A stretch of 64,000 nt of DNA from Halomonas litopenaei (GCF_017303055.1 NZ_JAEKJT010000012.1:1-64000), one strand, 5' to 3'. Numbered from the stretch's first letter, positions 25,828 to 34,932 are shown. The notes: generated by a model not told the origin, from the letters alone. Translations and numbers: made by a program.

Positions 25828-25941
25828 ATCAAAAAAAACCTCGCCGCTGAAACTTTGTGCCCAGAGGCTACGTACCTGACAGTGACTCGGCGCCACACCA
25901 CGGGCCCGAGAGCCAAAGCCAGTCAACTGCACCAGGAGAGA

Positions 25942-26385
25942 ATGATGTTCAAACAACTGACAGCAAGCATCCTCGTCAGCTCAGCAGTTTTCCTCACCGC
26001 TGGCGCCCATGCCGACCATCATGCGGACATGGAAGGATCCCATGATCTTGGCGTGTGGGCAGACGACCAGTCCGTTGCCGAGGGCACCGTGACGGCAGAA
26101 CGCATCGTTGCCGAAAACAACGGCTGGATGGTCGTTCACCGCACCGATGACAGCCACAAGCCGGGTCCGGTAGTCGGCTACGCTCCGCTCAAGGCTGGCG
26201 AGAACACTGACATTGCCGCGATCCTGACAGAGGAAGTGGCCAATGGTGACATGCTGATGCTGATGCTCCACGGCGAAGATGGCGGCAACCAGACCGGCGT
26301 CTTCGAGTACACCCTTGGCGCCAGCGAAGATGGCCCGGTCAAGGTGGATGGCAACCTGGTGATGGCCGTCATCACGGCTCAGTAA
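25942..26385 (+). CDS. Small exported DUF7282-like protein
   Basis: A 147-residue protein with a signal peptide ending near residue 24 (AGAHA) and a His/Asp-rich mature N-terminus (DHHADMEGSHD) that could bind metal. The rest resembles DUF7282: a short beta-rich domain with a WMVVHR..D...PG.VVGYAPLKAGEN pattern. AGGAG precedes two adjacent ATG codons (25942 and 25945). It is not clearly part of the sigma/anti-sigma operon because a terminator lies between them. Location is periplasm or outside. Function unknown. Confidence 0.72.
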   Translation: MMFKQLTASILVSSAVFLTAGAHADHHADMEGSHDLGVWADDQSVAEGTVTAERIVAENNGWMVVHRTDDSHKPGPVVGYAPLKAGENTDIAAILTEEVANGDMLMLMLHGEDGGNQTGVFEYTLGASEDGPVKVDGNLVMAVITAQ

Positions 26386-26456
26386 GCCATCTCGCCAAGG
26401 TTCTTGCCCCTACATAACGCAAGTGTTGGCTTGAACCTGACAACGACGCGCATCAG

Positions 26457-26489
26457 CCAGCGCCCCGCTCTTGTCGAGCGGGGCGCTGG
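26457..26489. terminator. Hairpin between convergent genes
   Basis: A 13-bp stem, CAGCGCCCCGCTC with GAGCGGGGCGCTG, closes a TTGTC loop. It lies between the convergent DUF7282-like gene and the YjiH-family gene and probably ends both transcripts, although no long T-run follows on either side. Confidence 0.55.
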
Positions 26490-26611
26490 CGTGTTGTGCC
26501 AGGCAGGCGCAACGGAAAAAAGGCACCACGGTGATCACCCGTGATGCCAATGGGCACAGCCTATGAAGAGAGACCAAGGTCCAGCGAGACGCAGGACCTA
26601 GAAGACCAGGC

Positions 26612-27955
26612 TTAGAACAACAGGTGAGTGGCCAGCGCCACCATCGGCAAGGCCACCAGGGTACGCAACAGAAACACGACGACCAGATCCAGCACGGTCA
26701 GCGGAATCTTGGACTCGAGCATGGCATTGGCACTTTCGGTGAAGAAGATGATCTGCACCGTCGACAGCGTGCAGACAAAGAACACCGCCATCGGGTCGAC
26801 CTCTGCACCAGAGATGATGATGGCCGGCAGAGCAATCTCGGCGATCGCCACCAGCACGGTAGGCGCAATGGCGCTGGCATCAGGCAGTTGCAGCGCTGAA
26901 ATCAGCGGCTCAACCACGCTGCCAAGCATGTCGAAGACAGGCGTATAGGTGGCCAGCAGCAGCGCCAGTGTGGCGATGGCCAGAATGTAGGCGACGATTT
27001 TCTGGGCGAAGGTAATGGCTTCCCAAAACCCCTTGTAGAACACATCCAGACGGGTCTGTGCGGCGCGCTCGGCTGCCGCGGCACAGGCACGAGCGATAAT
27101 AGGGGTGTCACTGGTGCTCTGAAGATCTTCAGCCGTCTGCGGGTTACCCGCGAAGTAGACATCGCGCTTGCGCGACAGCGGCGGAATCCTGACCATCAAC
27201 GCCGCCACGGTGAAGTTGATGACAAAGGACACCAGGATCATGTGGGGCAGATACGCCATGATGCCGCCAATGGAGGCCAGCAAGGCAAAGAAGCCCAGGC
27301 TGCAGATGCTGAAGTTGGTGGCAATGGCCGCAGATTCACGCTCGGTATAGTGGCCTTCCATGTACAGCTTGTTGGTGATGAAGATGCCCACCGCGGGTGC
27401 CGCCACGAAAGACGCCACCGCATCCACAGCAGACTTTCCAGGCAAGCGATAGAGGGGGCGCATCAAGGGTTCCATCAGCGTGCCGACGAACTCCAGAAAA
27501 CCGAACTCAGTCAGGAAGATGACAAAGAAGCCGGCGATGGTCACAGTCAGGAAGACGCTGCCGCCAAGGTACAAGGCAAGCCCGCCGACGTCCTCATGCA
27601 GAAGCCACTGAGGGCCGACTCCAAACGCCAGCAGCGCAGCGAACACCGCCGCCAGCAGGAAGGTGATTCCGGTCATGGTGCCGTCCTGACGATGATAACG
27701 CCGGAGTCCTTCATGCCCGGAAATACGTGACATCAGCCACGTCACACACAGCAGTACGATCAGTCCAAGCGTGATGAAATTCAGCGCTCCCCCCAGGGTC
27801 TGCTTCAGCAGGTTGATCATGATGACCAGGGGGATGGTCATCTGTCCGTCACCGTGAGGGAGCGGTAGAAAGAAGATACCCAGACCGATCAAGCTGCCTG
27901 CCAGCGAGATCAGTCCAGCGCTAGATGATGTGGATGCCACCTTGGGATTATTCAT
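26612..27955 (-). CDS. YjiH-family transporter with nucleoside-recognition Gate domain
   Basis: A 447-residue inner-membrane protein with about ten hydrophobic helices. It resembles the YjiH family, whose Gate domain has a G-rich half-helix pattern (AVGIFITNKLYMEGHYT near 197-211). The start at 27955 has GGAG upstream. It follows etfA in the same direction with a 116-bp gap and probably belongs to the CoA-transferase/acyl-CoA dehydrogenase operon. By context it could carry the substrate of that pathway. No transport substrate is established for the family. Confidence 0.78.
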   Translation of the reverse strand: MNNPKVASTSSSAGLISLAGSLIGLGIFFLPLPHGDGQMTIPLVIMINLLKQTLGGALNFITLGLIVLLCVTWLMSRISGHEGLRRYHRQDGTMTGITFLLAAVFAALLAFGVGPQWLLHEDVGGLALYLGGSVFLTVTIAGFFVIFLTEFGFLEFVGTLMEPLMRPLYRLPGKSAVDAVASFVAAPAVGIFITNKLYMEGHYTERESAAIATNFSICSLGFFALLASIGGIMAYLPHMILVSFVINFTVAALMVRIPPLSRKRDVYFAGNPQTAEDLQSTSDTPIIARACAAAAERAAQTRLDVFYKGFWEAITFAQKIVAYILAIATLALLLATYTPVFDMLGSVVEPLISALQLPDASAIAPTVLVAIAEIALPAIIISGAEVDPMAVFFVCTLSTVQIIFFTESANAMLESKIPLTVLDLVVVFLLRTLVALPMVALATHLLF

Positions 27956-28071
27956 GTTGTGTCTCCAGTGGGGGCTGGCAATCGAAAGGTGTCACGGTAT
28001 GCGCCCGTGACAGGGCCGGACGACCATGCTCCGGCCCGTCGCTTGGTGTCTGCGTCGTCTGCGCAGGCTGT

Positions 28072-29031
28072 CTAGCGGCGTTGCAAAGCGCTTTCCAACT
28101 CCGGCAAGGCCTGGAACAGATCGGCCACCAGGCCGTAGTCGGCTACCTGGAAGATCGGCGCCTCCTCGTCCTTGTTGATGGCCACGATGACCTTGGAATC
28201 CTTCATTCCCGCCAGATGCTGGATCGCCCCACTGATGCCGACGGCGATATAGAGCTCGGGCGCGACGATCTTGCCGGTCTGCCCCACCTGCAGGTCGTTG
28301 GCCACATAGCCGGCGTCGACCGCGGCCCGCGAGGCACCAATGGCCCCGCCAAGGGCATCGGCGATACCGTCGAGCAGAGCGAAGTTGTCGCCACTTCCCA
28401 TTCCACGACCGCCGGAAATGACGACCCTGGCCGAGCCCAGCTCCGGCCGGTCACTGACGGCCTGGGACTCACTGACGAAGAGCGAGTGCCCGTTATGAGC
28501 CGTGACAGGCAGCACCGATACTGGAGCGGTCTGGTCGCGATTGGCCGCTGCCTCAAAGGCGGTGACCCTGACGGTGATGACCTTGATGGGATCCAGGCTC
28601 TGGACAGTGGCAATGGCATTGCCTGCATAGATCGGCCGCTTGAACGTGTCCTCGTCTATCACCGCCACGATCTCTGAAAGCTGTGCCACGTCCTTGAGCG
28701 CCGCCAAACGCGGCAACACGTTCTTGCCCGTGGTCGAGGCCGCTGCCAGCACGTGGGAGTAGCCGTCGGCAAGGGTGACAAGTAGCTCGCCCATAGGCTC
28801 GGCGAGTTGATGGTCAAGGACGGATGAATCTGCCAACAGGACCCGACTCACGCCCTCGATGCCGGCAGCGCCTTGTGCCACTTCAGTGACTTGGAAGCCT
28901 GCTACCAGAACGTCGATCTCGACGTTGGCGTCCTGCTGGCAGTCCGCGATCTGCCTGGCGGCAGCCACCACCTTGGCGGTGGCCGCAGCGAGTTGTCCCT
29001 GATGATGTTCGGCCAGTACGAGTAGCTTCAT
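28072..29031 (-). CDS. etfA: Electron transfer flavoprotein subunit alpha
   Basis: A 319-residue ETF alpha subunit. The C-terminal FAD-binding domain shows VVISGGRGMGSGDNF, then PELYIAVGISGAIQHLAGM and IVAINKDEEAPIF. With EtfB it takes electrons from acyl-CoA dehydrogenase and passes them to the quinone pool. It overlaps etfB by 4 bp (ATGA). No ETF-quinone oxidoreductase is in the window, so a distant copy must serve. Confidence 0.93.
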   Translation of the reverse strand: MKLLVLAEHHQGQLAAATAKVVAAARQIADCQQDANVEIDVLVAGFQVTEVAQGAAGIEGVSRVLLADSSVLDHQLAEPMGELLVTLADGYSHVLAAASTTGKNVLPRLAALKDVAQLSEIVAVIDEDTFKRPIYAGNAIATVQSLDPIKVITVRVTAFEAAANRDQTAPVSVLPVTAHNGHSLFVSESQAVSDRPELGSARVVISGGRGMGSGDNFALLDGIADALGGAIGASRAAVDAGYVANDLQVGQTGKIVAPELYIAVGISGAIQHLAGMKDSKVIVAINKDEEAPIFQVADYGLVADLFQALPELESALQRR

Positions 29032-29780
29032 GAGATCACCTTGGCGTCGTTTCTGAGTCGCTCCACGAGCTCGCTGACCGAACTCACCTTGATGCCTCCC
29101 TGTCGCTCGGCGGGGGGCTCTACCTTGAGCAGCCGCTGATGAGCCGTCACGACGACCTCCAGCTCCTCCGGCGTCCAGCGATCCAGCGGCTTCTTCTTGG
29201 CCTTCATGATGTCAGGAAGCTTGGCGTAGCGTGGCTCATTCAGGCGCAGATCCGCAGTAATGACCGCCGGCAGCGTCAGCTCCAGTGTCTCAAGCCCACC
29301 GTCGATCTCACGGGTGACCCGCAGCGCATCGCCCTCGACGCTCAGCTGGGAGGCAAAGGTGCCCTGGGGTACGCCCATCAGCGCAGCCAGCATCTGCCCG
29401 GTCTGATTGTTGTCCGAGTCGATCGCTTGCTTGCCCAACAGCACCAGCCCAGGTCTTTCCGCCGCGACCACCGCCTGCAGCAGCTTGGCGATGACCAACG
29501 CATCAAGCGCCGCCGGGGCATCGACGTGGATGGCTCTGTCGGCTCCCAGCGCCAGTGCGGTACGTAACTGCTCCTGGACGGCCTGGGGGCCAATGCTTGC
29601 CACCACGACCTCACTGGCGACTCCCGCTTCCTTGAGACGAACGGCCTCTTCCACCGCAATTTCACAGAAGGGATTCAAGGCCATCTTGACGTTGCTGAGA
29701 TCAACATCCGAGTGGTCCGGTTTGACCCGGATCTTGACGTTGTAATCGATGACGCGTTTCACCGCGACGAGGATTTTCAT
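29028..29780 (-). CDS. etfB: Electron transfer flavoprotein subunit beta
   Basis: A 250-residue ETF beta subunit. The family motif VAVKRVIDYNVKIRV is at the N-terminus, followed by NPFCEIAVEEAVRLKE and the recognition-loop region near the DLRLNEPRYAKLPDIMKAKKKP stretch. AAGGAG precedes the ATG. It partners EtfA and receives electrons from the dehydrogenase encoded just upstream, 23 bp away. A second, housekeeping ETF pair is likely elsewhere, since this one sits in a substrate-specific operon. Confidence 0.93.
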   Translation of the reverse strand: MKILVAVKRVIDYNVKIRVKPDHSDVDLSNVKMALNPFCEIAVEEAVRLKEAGVASEVVVASIGPQAVQEQLRTALALGADRAIHVDAPAALDALVIAKLLQAVVAAERPGLVLLGKQAIDSDNNQTGQMLAALMGVPQGTFASQLSVEGDALRVTREIDGGLETLELTLPAVITADLRLNEPRYAKLPDIMKAKKKPLDRWTPEELEVVVTAHQRLLKVEPPAERQGGIKVSSVSELVERLRNDAKVIS

Positions 29781-29803
29781 GGTGATATCTCCTTGTTCGG
29801 GTG

Positions 29804-30937
29804 TTACGCCGTGATGGCTCGACCGATGATGATCTTCTGGATTTCCGAGGTGCCCTCGAAGATCCGCGTGATGCGCGCATCGCGGTAATAGCGCTCAACC
29901 GGCAGATCGCTGATGTAGCCATACCCGCCATGTACCTGCACCGCGGCATCGGTCACCTTGGCCGCAGCCTCGGACGCCACCAGTTTGGCTACCGCGGACT
30001 CTAGGCTGAAGCGCTGCCCGGAATCACGTGCATCCGCCGCCTTGTAGGTGACCAGCCGTGCCGCCTCCAACTGGGCATGCATCTCGGCCAACATCCACTG
30101 AATGCCCTGATGGCGGCCCAGCGGCTTGCCTGCGATGATGCGCTCCTTCGACCAGGCGATGGAGGCATCATAGGCAGCTCGGGCAATCCCCACGCTCATC
30201 GCCGCCACTTCGACACGTCCTCGGTCCAGCACTTCCATGGCCGTCGCGAATCCCGCGCCCTCCTCCCCCATCAGGGCGTCATCGGGAAGCACACAGTCAA
30301 AGTCGATCTCGTAGATGTGGCTGCCGCGCAGACCAAGGGTCTTTTCTGGGCTGGAGAAGCTGATCCCGGGCGTATGACGATCTACCAGGAAGGCCGAGAT
30401 ACCGCGATGTCCCTGGTCAGGGTCGGTCTTGGCGTAGACCACCAGGAAATCGGCGAAGGCGCCATTGGTGATGTAGTGCTTGGTGCCAGTCAGGTGCCAG
30501 CCGTCAGCGGTGCGCACCGCGCGGGTTCGCATCTCGGCGGGATTGGAACCGGCACCGGGTTCGGTCAGCGCGAAGGCGCCGAGTTTCTCACCGCTTGCGC
30601 ACAGCGGCAGCAGCGCCTGCCGCTGTGCCTCGGTGGCACCGATCAGTACCGAGTCGGTGGCGAGAAAGTGCGCCGTCAGCGACGAGCAGGTCGCCGCACA
30701 GTGGTAGGCAATTTCTTCCACTGCCAGGGACATGCCAATACTGGAGATATCGACACCACCGTACTCGGAAGGCAGGTTCATGCTCCAGAAGCCCAACTCG
30801 CCCAGGGCACGCAGGCTCTCCTGGCAGAATTCCCGGGTCTCGTCGTAACGGGCTGCATGGGTCTTCAGCACATCGGCGCAGACGCGATGGGCGGCATCCT
30901 GAAACGCGATATCGTCTTCATTGAAGGTAAAGTTCAT
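29804..30937 (-). CDS. Acyl-CoA dehydrogenase
   Basis: A 377-residue FAD enzyme of the short-chain acyl-CoA dehydrogenase type. Key blocks are FALTEPGAGSNP (FAD and substrate contact), KHYITNGAFADFLVV, the QVHGGYGYISDLPVERYYRD block, and the C-terminal EGTSEIQ with the expected catalytic Glu. It overlaps the CoA-transferase gene by ATGA, so the two are translationally coupled. It should oxidise the CoA ester made by that transferase and pass electrons to EtfBA. The acyl group is not evident. Confidence 0.9.
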   Translation of the reverse strand: MNFTFNEDDIAFQDAAHRVCADVLKTHAARYDETREFCQESLRALGELGFWSMNLPSEYGGVDISSIGMSLAVEEIAYHCAATCSSLTAHFLATDSVLIGATEAQRQALLPLCASGEKLGAFALTEPGAGSNPAEMRTRAVRTADGWHLTGTKHYITNGAFADFLVVYAKTDPDQGHRGISAFLVDRHTPGISFSSPEKTLGLRGSHIYEIDFDCVLPDDALMGEEGAGFATAMEVLDRGRVEVAAMSVGIARAAYDASIAWSKERIIAGKPLGRHQGIQWMLAEMHAQLEAARLVTYKAADARDSGQRFSLESAVAKLVASEAAAKVTDAAVQVHGGYGYISDLPVERYYRDARITRIFEGTSEIQKIIIGRAITA

Positions 30938-32061
30938 GCGTCAATCTCCTGATCGAGGTCCACGGTGTGCTGACCGAGCGTCGGCGCGGGGCGATGGCAG
31001 ACGACCCGCTGACCATTGAAGAAAACCGGCTGGGCGGGGGACTTCCACTGCCCCATGTCGAGTAACAGCTGGCGATCCTCGGCATGCTGTGATTCGGCAA
31101 GCTGGGCAATGTCCCAGATGGGGGAAGCGGGAACCCCTGCTTCATCTAGACGCGAACAGACGTCTTTCACCGAGTAGTGACGGGTCCAGCGTTCGATCTC
31201 GGACTTGAGTGCGGCCTGATGGATGCAACGCTGCTCGTCATTGGCAAAGCGCGGATCGGTCAACAGCTCAGGGGCTTCCATGCACTCGGCAAGGCGGGCA
31301 AACAGCGGGTTATTGATGACGGCGATAATCACCTGGCCATCGCTGGCCTCGAAGCTATCGAACGGAGCGGACAGCGGATGACGGTTGCCGATAGGCGCAG
31401 GCGTGGGGCCACCAGCGATGAACTGCGCCAGATTGGTGACCTGCATGGCGAACAGACAATCGAGCATCGACACGTCAAGGTGACAGCCAAGGCGTTCTCC
31501 ATCCCGCTCCCGTGCAAACAGGGCGGCACAGATTGACCAGCTCGCAAACATGCCAGCACAGACATCTCCCAGCGATTCGCCAATCCGCGTGGGGTGCCCT
31601 CCCTCGGGACCGGTGGCGGCCATCAGTCCCGACAGTGCTTGCGCAATGATGTCGTAGGCGGGCTTTGACCGCATGCTGCCCGTCTGACCAAAGCCCGAGA
31701 TCGAGCAGTAGATCAGCGACGGAAAGCGCTCTCCCAGGCTCTTCTCGTCAATACCCAGGCGCTCGGTCACGCCCGGCCGGAAGTTTTCCACCAGTACGTC
31801 CGCCTCTTCGCATAGGGTGAAGAAACGCTCGCGATCGGTGGCATCCTTGAGGTCCAGGCATACACTCTTCTTGCCGCGATTGAGCATCGAGAAGTACAGG
31901 CTTTCCCCCTGGACATAAGGCGCAATGTGACGACTGTCATCACCATGGCCCGACTCGACCTTGATGACGTCCGCCCCCAGGTCCGCCAGCATCGCGGTGC
32001 AATAGGGCCCCGCCAGCACCCTCGACAGATCAAGAATGGTGACCCCTTCCAATGGCTTCAT
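30934..32061 (-). CDS. Family III CoA-transferase (CaiB/BaiF)
   Basis: A 375-residue class III CoA-transferase. The N-terminal GVTILDLSRVLAGPYC and LGADVIKVE, the GF-x-Q..RSKPAYDIIAQALSG block and the catalytic Asp in HLDVSMLD (about residue 170) fit the family. The start at 32061 has GGAGGA upstream; a longer upstream frame has none. It activates an organic acid by moving CoA from a donor thioester. It is the first gene of the operon, next to a palindromic operator. Confidence 0.9.
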   Translation of the reverse strand: MKPLEGVTILDLSRVLAGPYCTAMLADLGADVIKVESGHGDDSRHIAPYVQGESLYFSMLNRGKKSVCLDLKDATDRERFFTLCEEADVLVENFRPGVTERLGIDEKSLGERFPSLIYCSISGFGQTGSMRSKPAYDIIAQALSGLMAATGPEGGHPTRIGESLGDVCAGMFASWSICAALFARERDGERLGCHLDVSMLDCLFAMQVTNLAQFIAGGPTPAPIGNRHPLSAPFDSFEASDGQVIIAVINNPLFARLAECMEAPELLTDPRFANDEQRCIHQAALKSEIERWTRHYSVKDVCSRLDEAGVPASPIWDIAQLAESQHAEDRQLLLDMGQWKSPAQPVFFNGQRVVCHRPAPTLGQHTVDLDQEIDA

Positions 32062-32123
32062 CGTGCCAGTCCTCCAGCGTCTTGTTATTGAGACGTGGCA
32101 CGACGATCTCGACGAGCCACACA

Positions 32124-32139
32124 ATATGTATATACATAT
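32124..32139. promoter_or_regulatory. GntR/HutC-type operator, perfect palindrome
   Basis: ATATGTATATACATAT is a perfect 16-bp palindrome with a GTATATAC core, the form typical of HutC-subfamily sites. It lies about 63 bp upstream of the CoA-transferase start. Confidence 0.65.
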
Positions 32140-32305
32140 CTTGGTCGTCATAAAAGCCTGAGGCACAGCGACAATATTTTGCCAACTCGCAAAAAAAGCA
32201 AAGAAATCCTTGTTTTTACTATCAAACCCAGTATTCAGGCAGGGGCTGAAAGTAGACTAAAGTAAAAGGAAGAACAGGCGAAGATGGCTTGACAGGCACA
32301 AATTG

Positions 32306-32313
32306 GTATATAC
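32306..32313. promoter_or_regulatory. Second GTATATAC operator half
   Basis: The core GTATATAC recurs here in the context TGGTATATACATC, 178 bp from the first. Two sites could allow cooperative binding or looping. Confidence 0.5.
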
Positions 32314-32461
32314 ATCTTGATGCACCGACCCATTCTGTACCGAGACGCCATCACCTGGACGCTACCCGTGAAGGGCGAGCGTGAAGCGACCGCATGGCGG
32401 GACAATCGGCACAGCGGATGGGGACCCCGCGCAGAGCAGCGTCAGAGGTTTGGCCGTGCCA

Positions 32462-33169
32462 TCAACCGTGGCGGGAGGTGTTCAGCTTGTAGCGATGTCC
32501 AGGATGGAGAAGCTGGGTATAGCTGATAAGAAGTTCTCCTGACCAGGTACGACGCACAACCAGCAGGCAGGCCTGCTGGGGCGGGATCTCGAGTAGACGC
32601 GTTTCTTCAGCCGTCGGGTTGATCGCTTCGACGCTGTTTTCCACGTCGGTGACGGGGTAGCGCGCGACCAGGATGGCGTTTGGGGTCTGCCGCGTGAAAT
32701 CGTGCTTGAGGTAGTCCGGAGCCAGTCGAGGATTGACGTGGCGTCGCTCGAGCTGAATGGCCACGCCATCTTCCCGATGCAGAATCTCGGAGTAGAACAC
32801 CATGGTCCCGGTTTTCACGCCAAGAAAGACCGCCACCTCCTCAGACGCCTCCACCTCCTCGAGCGCGATGATATCACTGGAGTGCTCGCCACCTCGCGAG
32901 CGAATTTCGTCAGCAATATTGCGAATATCGAACAGGGACGACTCGGACTTGCGCTGGCTGACATAGGTGCCAGAGCCGACGCGCCTGACCAGCAGACCGC
33001 TCTGCACCAGATCCCTAATGGCCTTGTTGGCGGTCATCCGGCTGACACCGAACTCCCGAGCGAGCGCATTTTCGGCGGGAATACGATCGCCAGCAGAAAA
33101 GGTCCCTTCTTCGATATGAGATAGCAAATGCTCCTTGATTCTGGCGTAACCAGGCCGCTTGCTGACCAT
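32462..33169 (-). CDS. GntR-family regulator, HutC subfamily
   Basis: A 235-residue regulator. The N-terminal winged helix-turn-helix (about 1-70: ALAREFGVSRMTANKAIRDLV, RRVGSGTYVS) is followed by a UTRA ligand-binding domain ending in ..ISYTQLLHPGHRY. ATG 33169 has AAAAGGA upstream; a further in-frame ATG at 33190 has not. It lies on the same strand upstream of the CoA-transferase operon and most likely represses it, with a pathway metabolite as inducer. Confidence 0.87.
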   Translation of the reverse strand: MVSKRPGYARIKEHLLSHIEEGTFSAGDRIPAENALAREFGVSRMTANKAIRDLVQSGLLVRRVGSGTYVSQRKSESSLFDIRNIADEIRSRGGEHSSDIIALEEVEASEEVAVFLGVKTGTMVFYSEILHREDGVAIQLERRHVNPRLAPDYLKHDFTRQTPNAILVARYPVTDVENSVEAINPTAEETRLLEIPPQQACLLVVRRTWSGELLISYTQLLHPGHRYKLNTSRHG

Positions 33170-33281
33170 GAGGGATCCTTTTACTGGCACAAGGGCCCAA
33201 GTGTAGCCACGGCCCGTACCCCAGGGAAGCAGGTAAACGACACCTCACTCGATAAAGCCCGCCACGGCACCGTGAATGCCG

Positions 33282-33848
33282 TTACAGCATCGCTCCGCGT
33301 TCGGTGGCCACTTCGGCATCGGCCGGCTCCGAGCTCGTCGATGGCGGACAGGTATCGACGATAACGTCGATTCCGGCCCACACCCCCTGCCAGGAGTATG
33401 TCATGACGCCCTGATACCCCGTCGTACCATCGCAAAAACGGATATCAAAATCAGCGATGTGCTGTTCGACATATAGCCTGAGCTGTTCCGAGCCAAAGCC
33501 TCCGGAATCGTCATGATTCTCTAGAAAATAGGCGGTTCCAGCACCGCCAAACAGCGACAACACGCCATTGTCCGTGTACTCGTAGAAGAGCAGGGAATAG
33601 GGACTACTGCGGTAAGCTTGCTCGTTGCCGACAAACTCGACCGACATCCTTTCCATGGCCTTGTGGCGCACACTTTGATAGAGCGCCTGTCGGTCGCTGA
33701 CCGGATGTCTGACCAGGTAGAGATTGGGAGTGACCTTGGACTGGACAAAGGTCATCGGACGAACGGTATCGACCGCCCTCGGGCCCAATACCGCCAGCGC
33801 TCCCATTCCGACCAGGCCAGCGACCAACCACAGTCTTGTCCTCTTCAC
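33282..33848 (-). CDS. Hypothetical membrane-anchored protein
   Basis: A 188-residue protein I do not recognise. An N-terminal hydrophobic helix (LWLVAGLVGMGALAVLG, about 6-22) would anchor or export it. The remainder looks like one soluble periplasmic domain with aromatic-rich strands (YSLLFYEYTD, GTAYFLENHD). Two Cys residues near the C-terminal third could form a disulfide. The start is probably GTG at 33848 with GAGGT upstream. It stands alone between a regulator and an esterase. Confidence 0.55.
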   Translation of the reverse strand: MKRTRLWLVAGLVGMGALAVLGPRAVDTVRPMTFVQSKVTPNLYLVRHPVSDRQALYQSVRHKAMERMSVEFVGNEQAYRSSPYSLLFYEYTDNGVLSLFGGAGTAYFLENHDDSGGFGSEQLRLYVEQHIADFDIRFCDGTTGYQGVMTYSWQGVWAGIDVIVDTCPPSTSSEPADAEVATERGAML

Positions 33849-34077
33849 GCGGCACTTACCTCGACATCACCAGAGCGACAAGCTCGAATTAGAAGAAAGG
33901 TCTGTCGAAGCGATGTTGCGCACCTTGCCTTGCGCTCGAGCGCTTCGCATAGGCACCCGTTCAACCCTACACCCATTTCGCCCTATATCTCTTCCATCCT
34001 ACCCCCATTCAAACCCGCGGCGGATACCCGCCCGGACGAGGCTTCCGCCGGGGTTGTCGAGCTCCCGCGCGCGCTCC

Positions 34078-34932
34078 TTACTGGCCGCTCCCGTCGGCCT
34101 CGATGGATTCACCGAGCCTGGAGCAGAAACGCCCCCAGGCCAGCTGCAGGGACGGCAGCCAGGGGAGGCCATGCAACGCGCTGTGCACCATGCCGTCAGC
34201 GACTTCCAGCGATACCTGCGCCGAGGTGCGGGACCATTGCGCTACGGCGTCTTCTATCATTGCCGTCAGCGGATCATGCTCGGCCGCCAGCACATGCATA
34301 TGCTGCGATGGCGGCAGGTGCCCATCATGGGCGGGAACCGTTGCCGCGACCATCGTCCACAATGCCAGGACGTCATCGCGGCTGAGCAGCGGCGCGTCTG
34401 CCCCCAACAGCGACGCCTGCGGCGTGCCGACCACCGGATAGATCAACCCCAGCGGCGGTACGCCGGCGCCCTCCCGAGCCAGTGTCGCCGCCGCATCCAG
34501 AACCAGCCGACCTCCAGCGCTGTCCCCCACCGCGGCGACAGGATCACAGGCCTGCCACACGCCGAGCACGTCCGATAGAGCGTCACTGTAGGACGACTCG
34601 GGCAACAGGCGGTAGTCAACGCTGACCACTTCCCGGCTCAGGGCCTGCACCAGGGCTTCAGCGACGCCACGGTGGCTGCGGCTGGACCCCAGCGTCCAGC
34701 CGCCACCATGGGCGTACACTACGACGCCACCGCCCTGGCGCGGGCCGTCCCGTGGCCATAGCCTGGTCACCGGCACCCCGGCAATGGTGGTGGCCTCGTC
34801 GGCGATGGTGGCACTGTTCAGCTGAAAGCTCTGGCACAGACGCTCGTAGCCACGCCGGGCGTCAACGGGGGGCATCCCTTGGAGTCCGTGGAGTCCCTGC
34901 TGATAGCGGTTGATGAACGCTTCAATTTCCAT
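34078..34932 (-). CDS. Alpha/beta hydrolase, HSL-type esterase
   Basis: A 284-residue serine hydrolase. It has the oxyanion motif HGGGW, the nucleophile elbow GDSAGG, an acid residue in AAEHDPL and a His in VHSALHG, as in hormone-sensitive-lipase esterases. The start at 34932 has AAGG upstream; an in-frame ATG at 34992 would add 20 residues without a better ribosome site. No signal peptide. It probably hydrolyses short acyl esters. It is a single gene, so context gives no substrate. Confidence 0.8.
   Translation of the reverse strand: MEIEAFINRYQQGLHGLQGMPPVDARRGYERLCQSFQLNSATIADEATTIAGVPVTRLWPRDGPRQGGGVVVYAHGGGWTLGSSRSHRGVAEALVQALSREVVSVDYRLLPESSYSDALSDVLGVWQACDPVAAVGDSAGGRLVLDAAATLAREGAGVPPLGLIYPVVGTPQASLLGADAPLLSRDDVLALWTMVAATVPAHDGHLPPSQHMHVLAAEHDPLTAMIEDAVAQWSRTSAQVSLEVADGMVHSALHGLPWLPSLQLAWGRFCSRLGESIEADGSGQ

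Larger units (their letters stand above)
25365..25941. other. Intergenic region with three separate short tandem duplications
   Basis: About 577 bp without a convincing gene. It contains three independent two-copy repeats: an 18-bp unit at 25561-25596, a 14-bp unit at 25675-25702 and a 15-bp unit at 25798-25827. A strong terminator lies at 25773-25797. A short transcript ending at that terminator is possible. Short open frames are disrupted by the repeats and show no family resemblance. Confidence 0.65.
32062..32461. other. Promoter and operator region of the CoA-transferase operon
   Basis: About 400 bp, partly AT-rich, without a gene. It contains two copies of the core GTATATAC, at 32128-32135 (inside a 16-bp perfect palindrome) and at 32306-32313. 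They probably bind the GntR/HutC regulator encoded on the right. A clear promoter could not be assigned. Confidence 0.55.

Noticed and set aside
32317..32526. Short plus-strand frame (69 codons) in the GntR control region
   Set aside because: It has no ribosome site, overlaps the 3' end of the GntR gene and shows no family resemblance.
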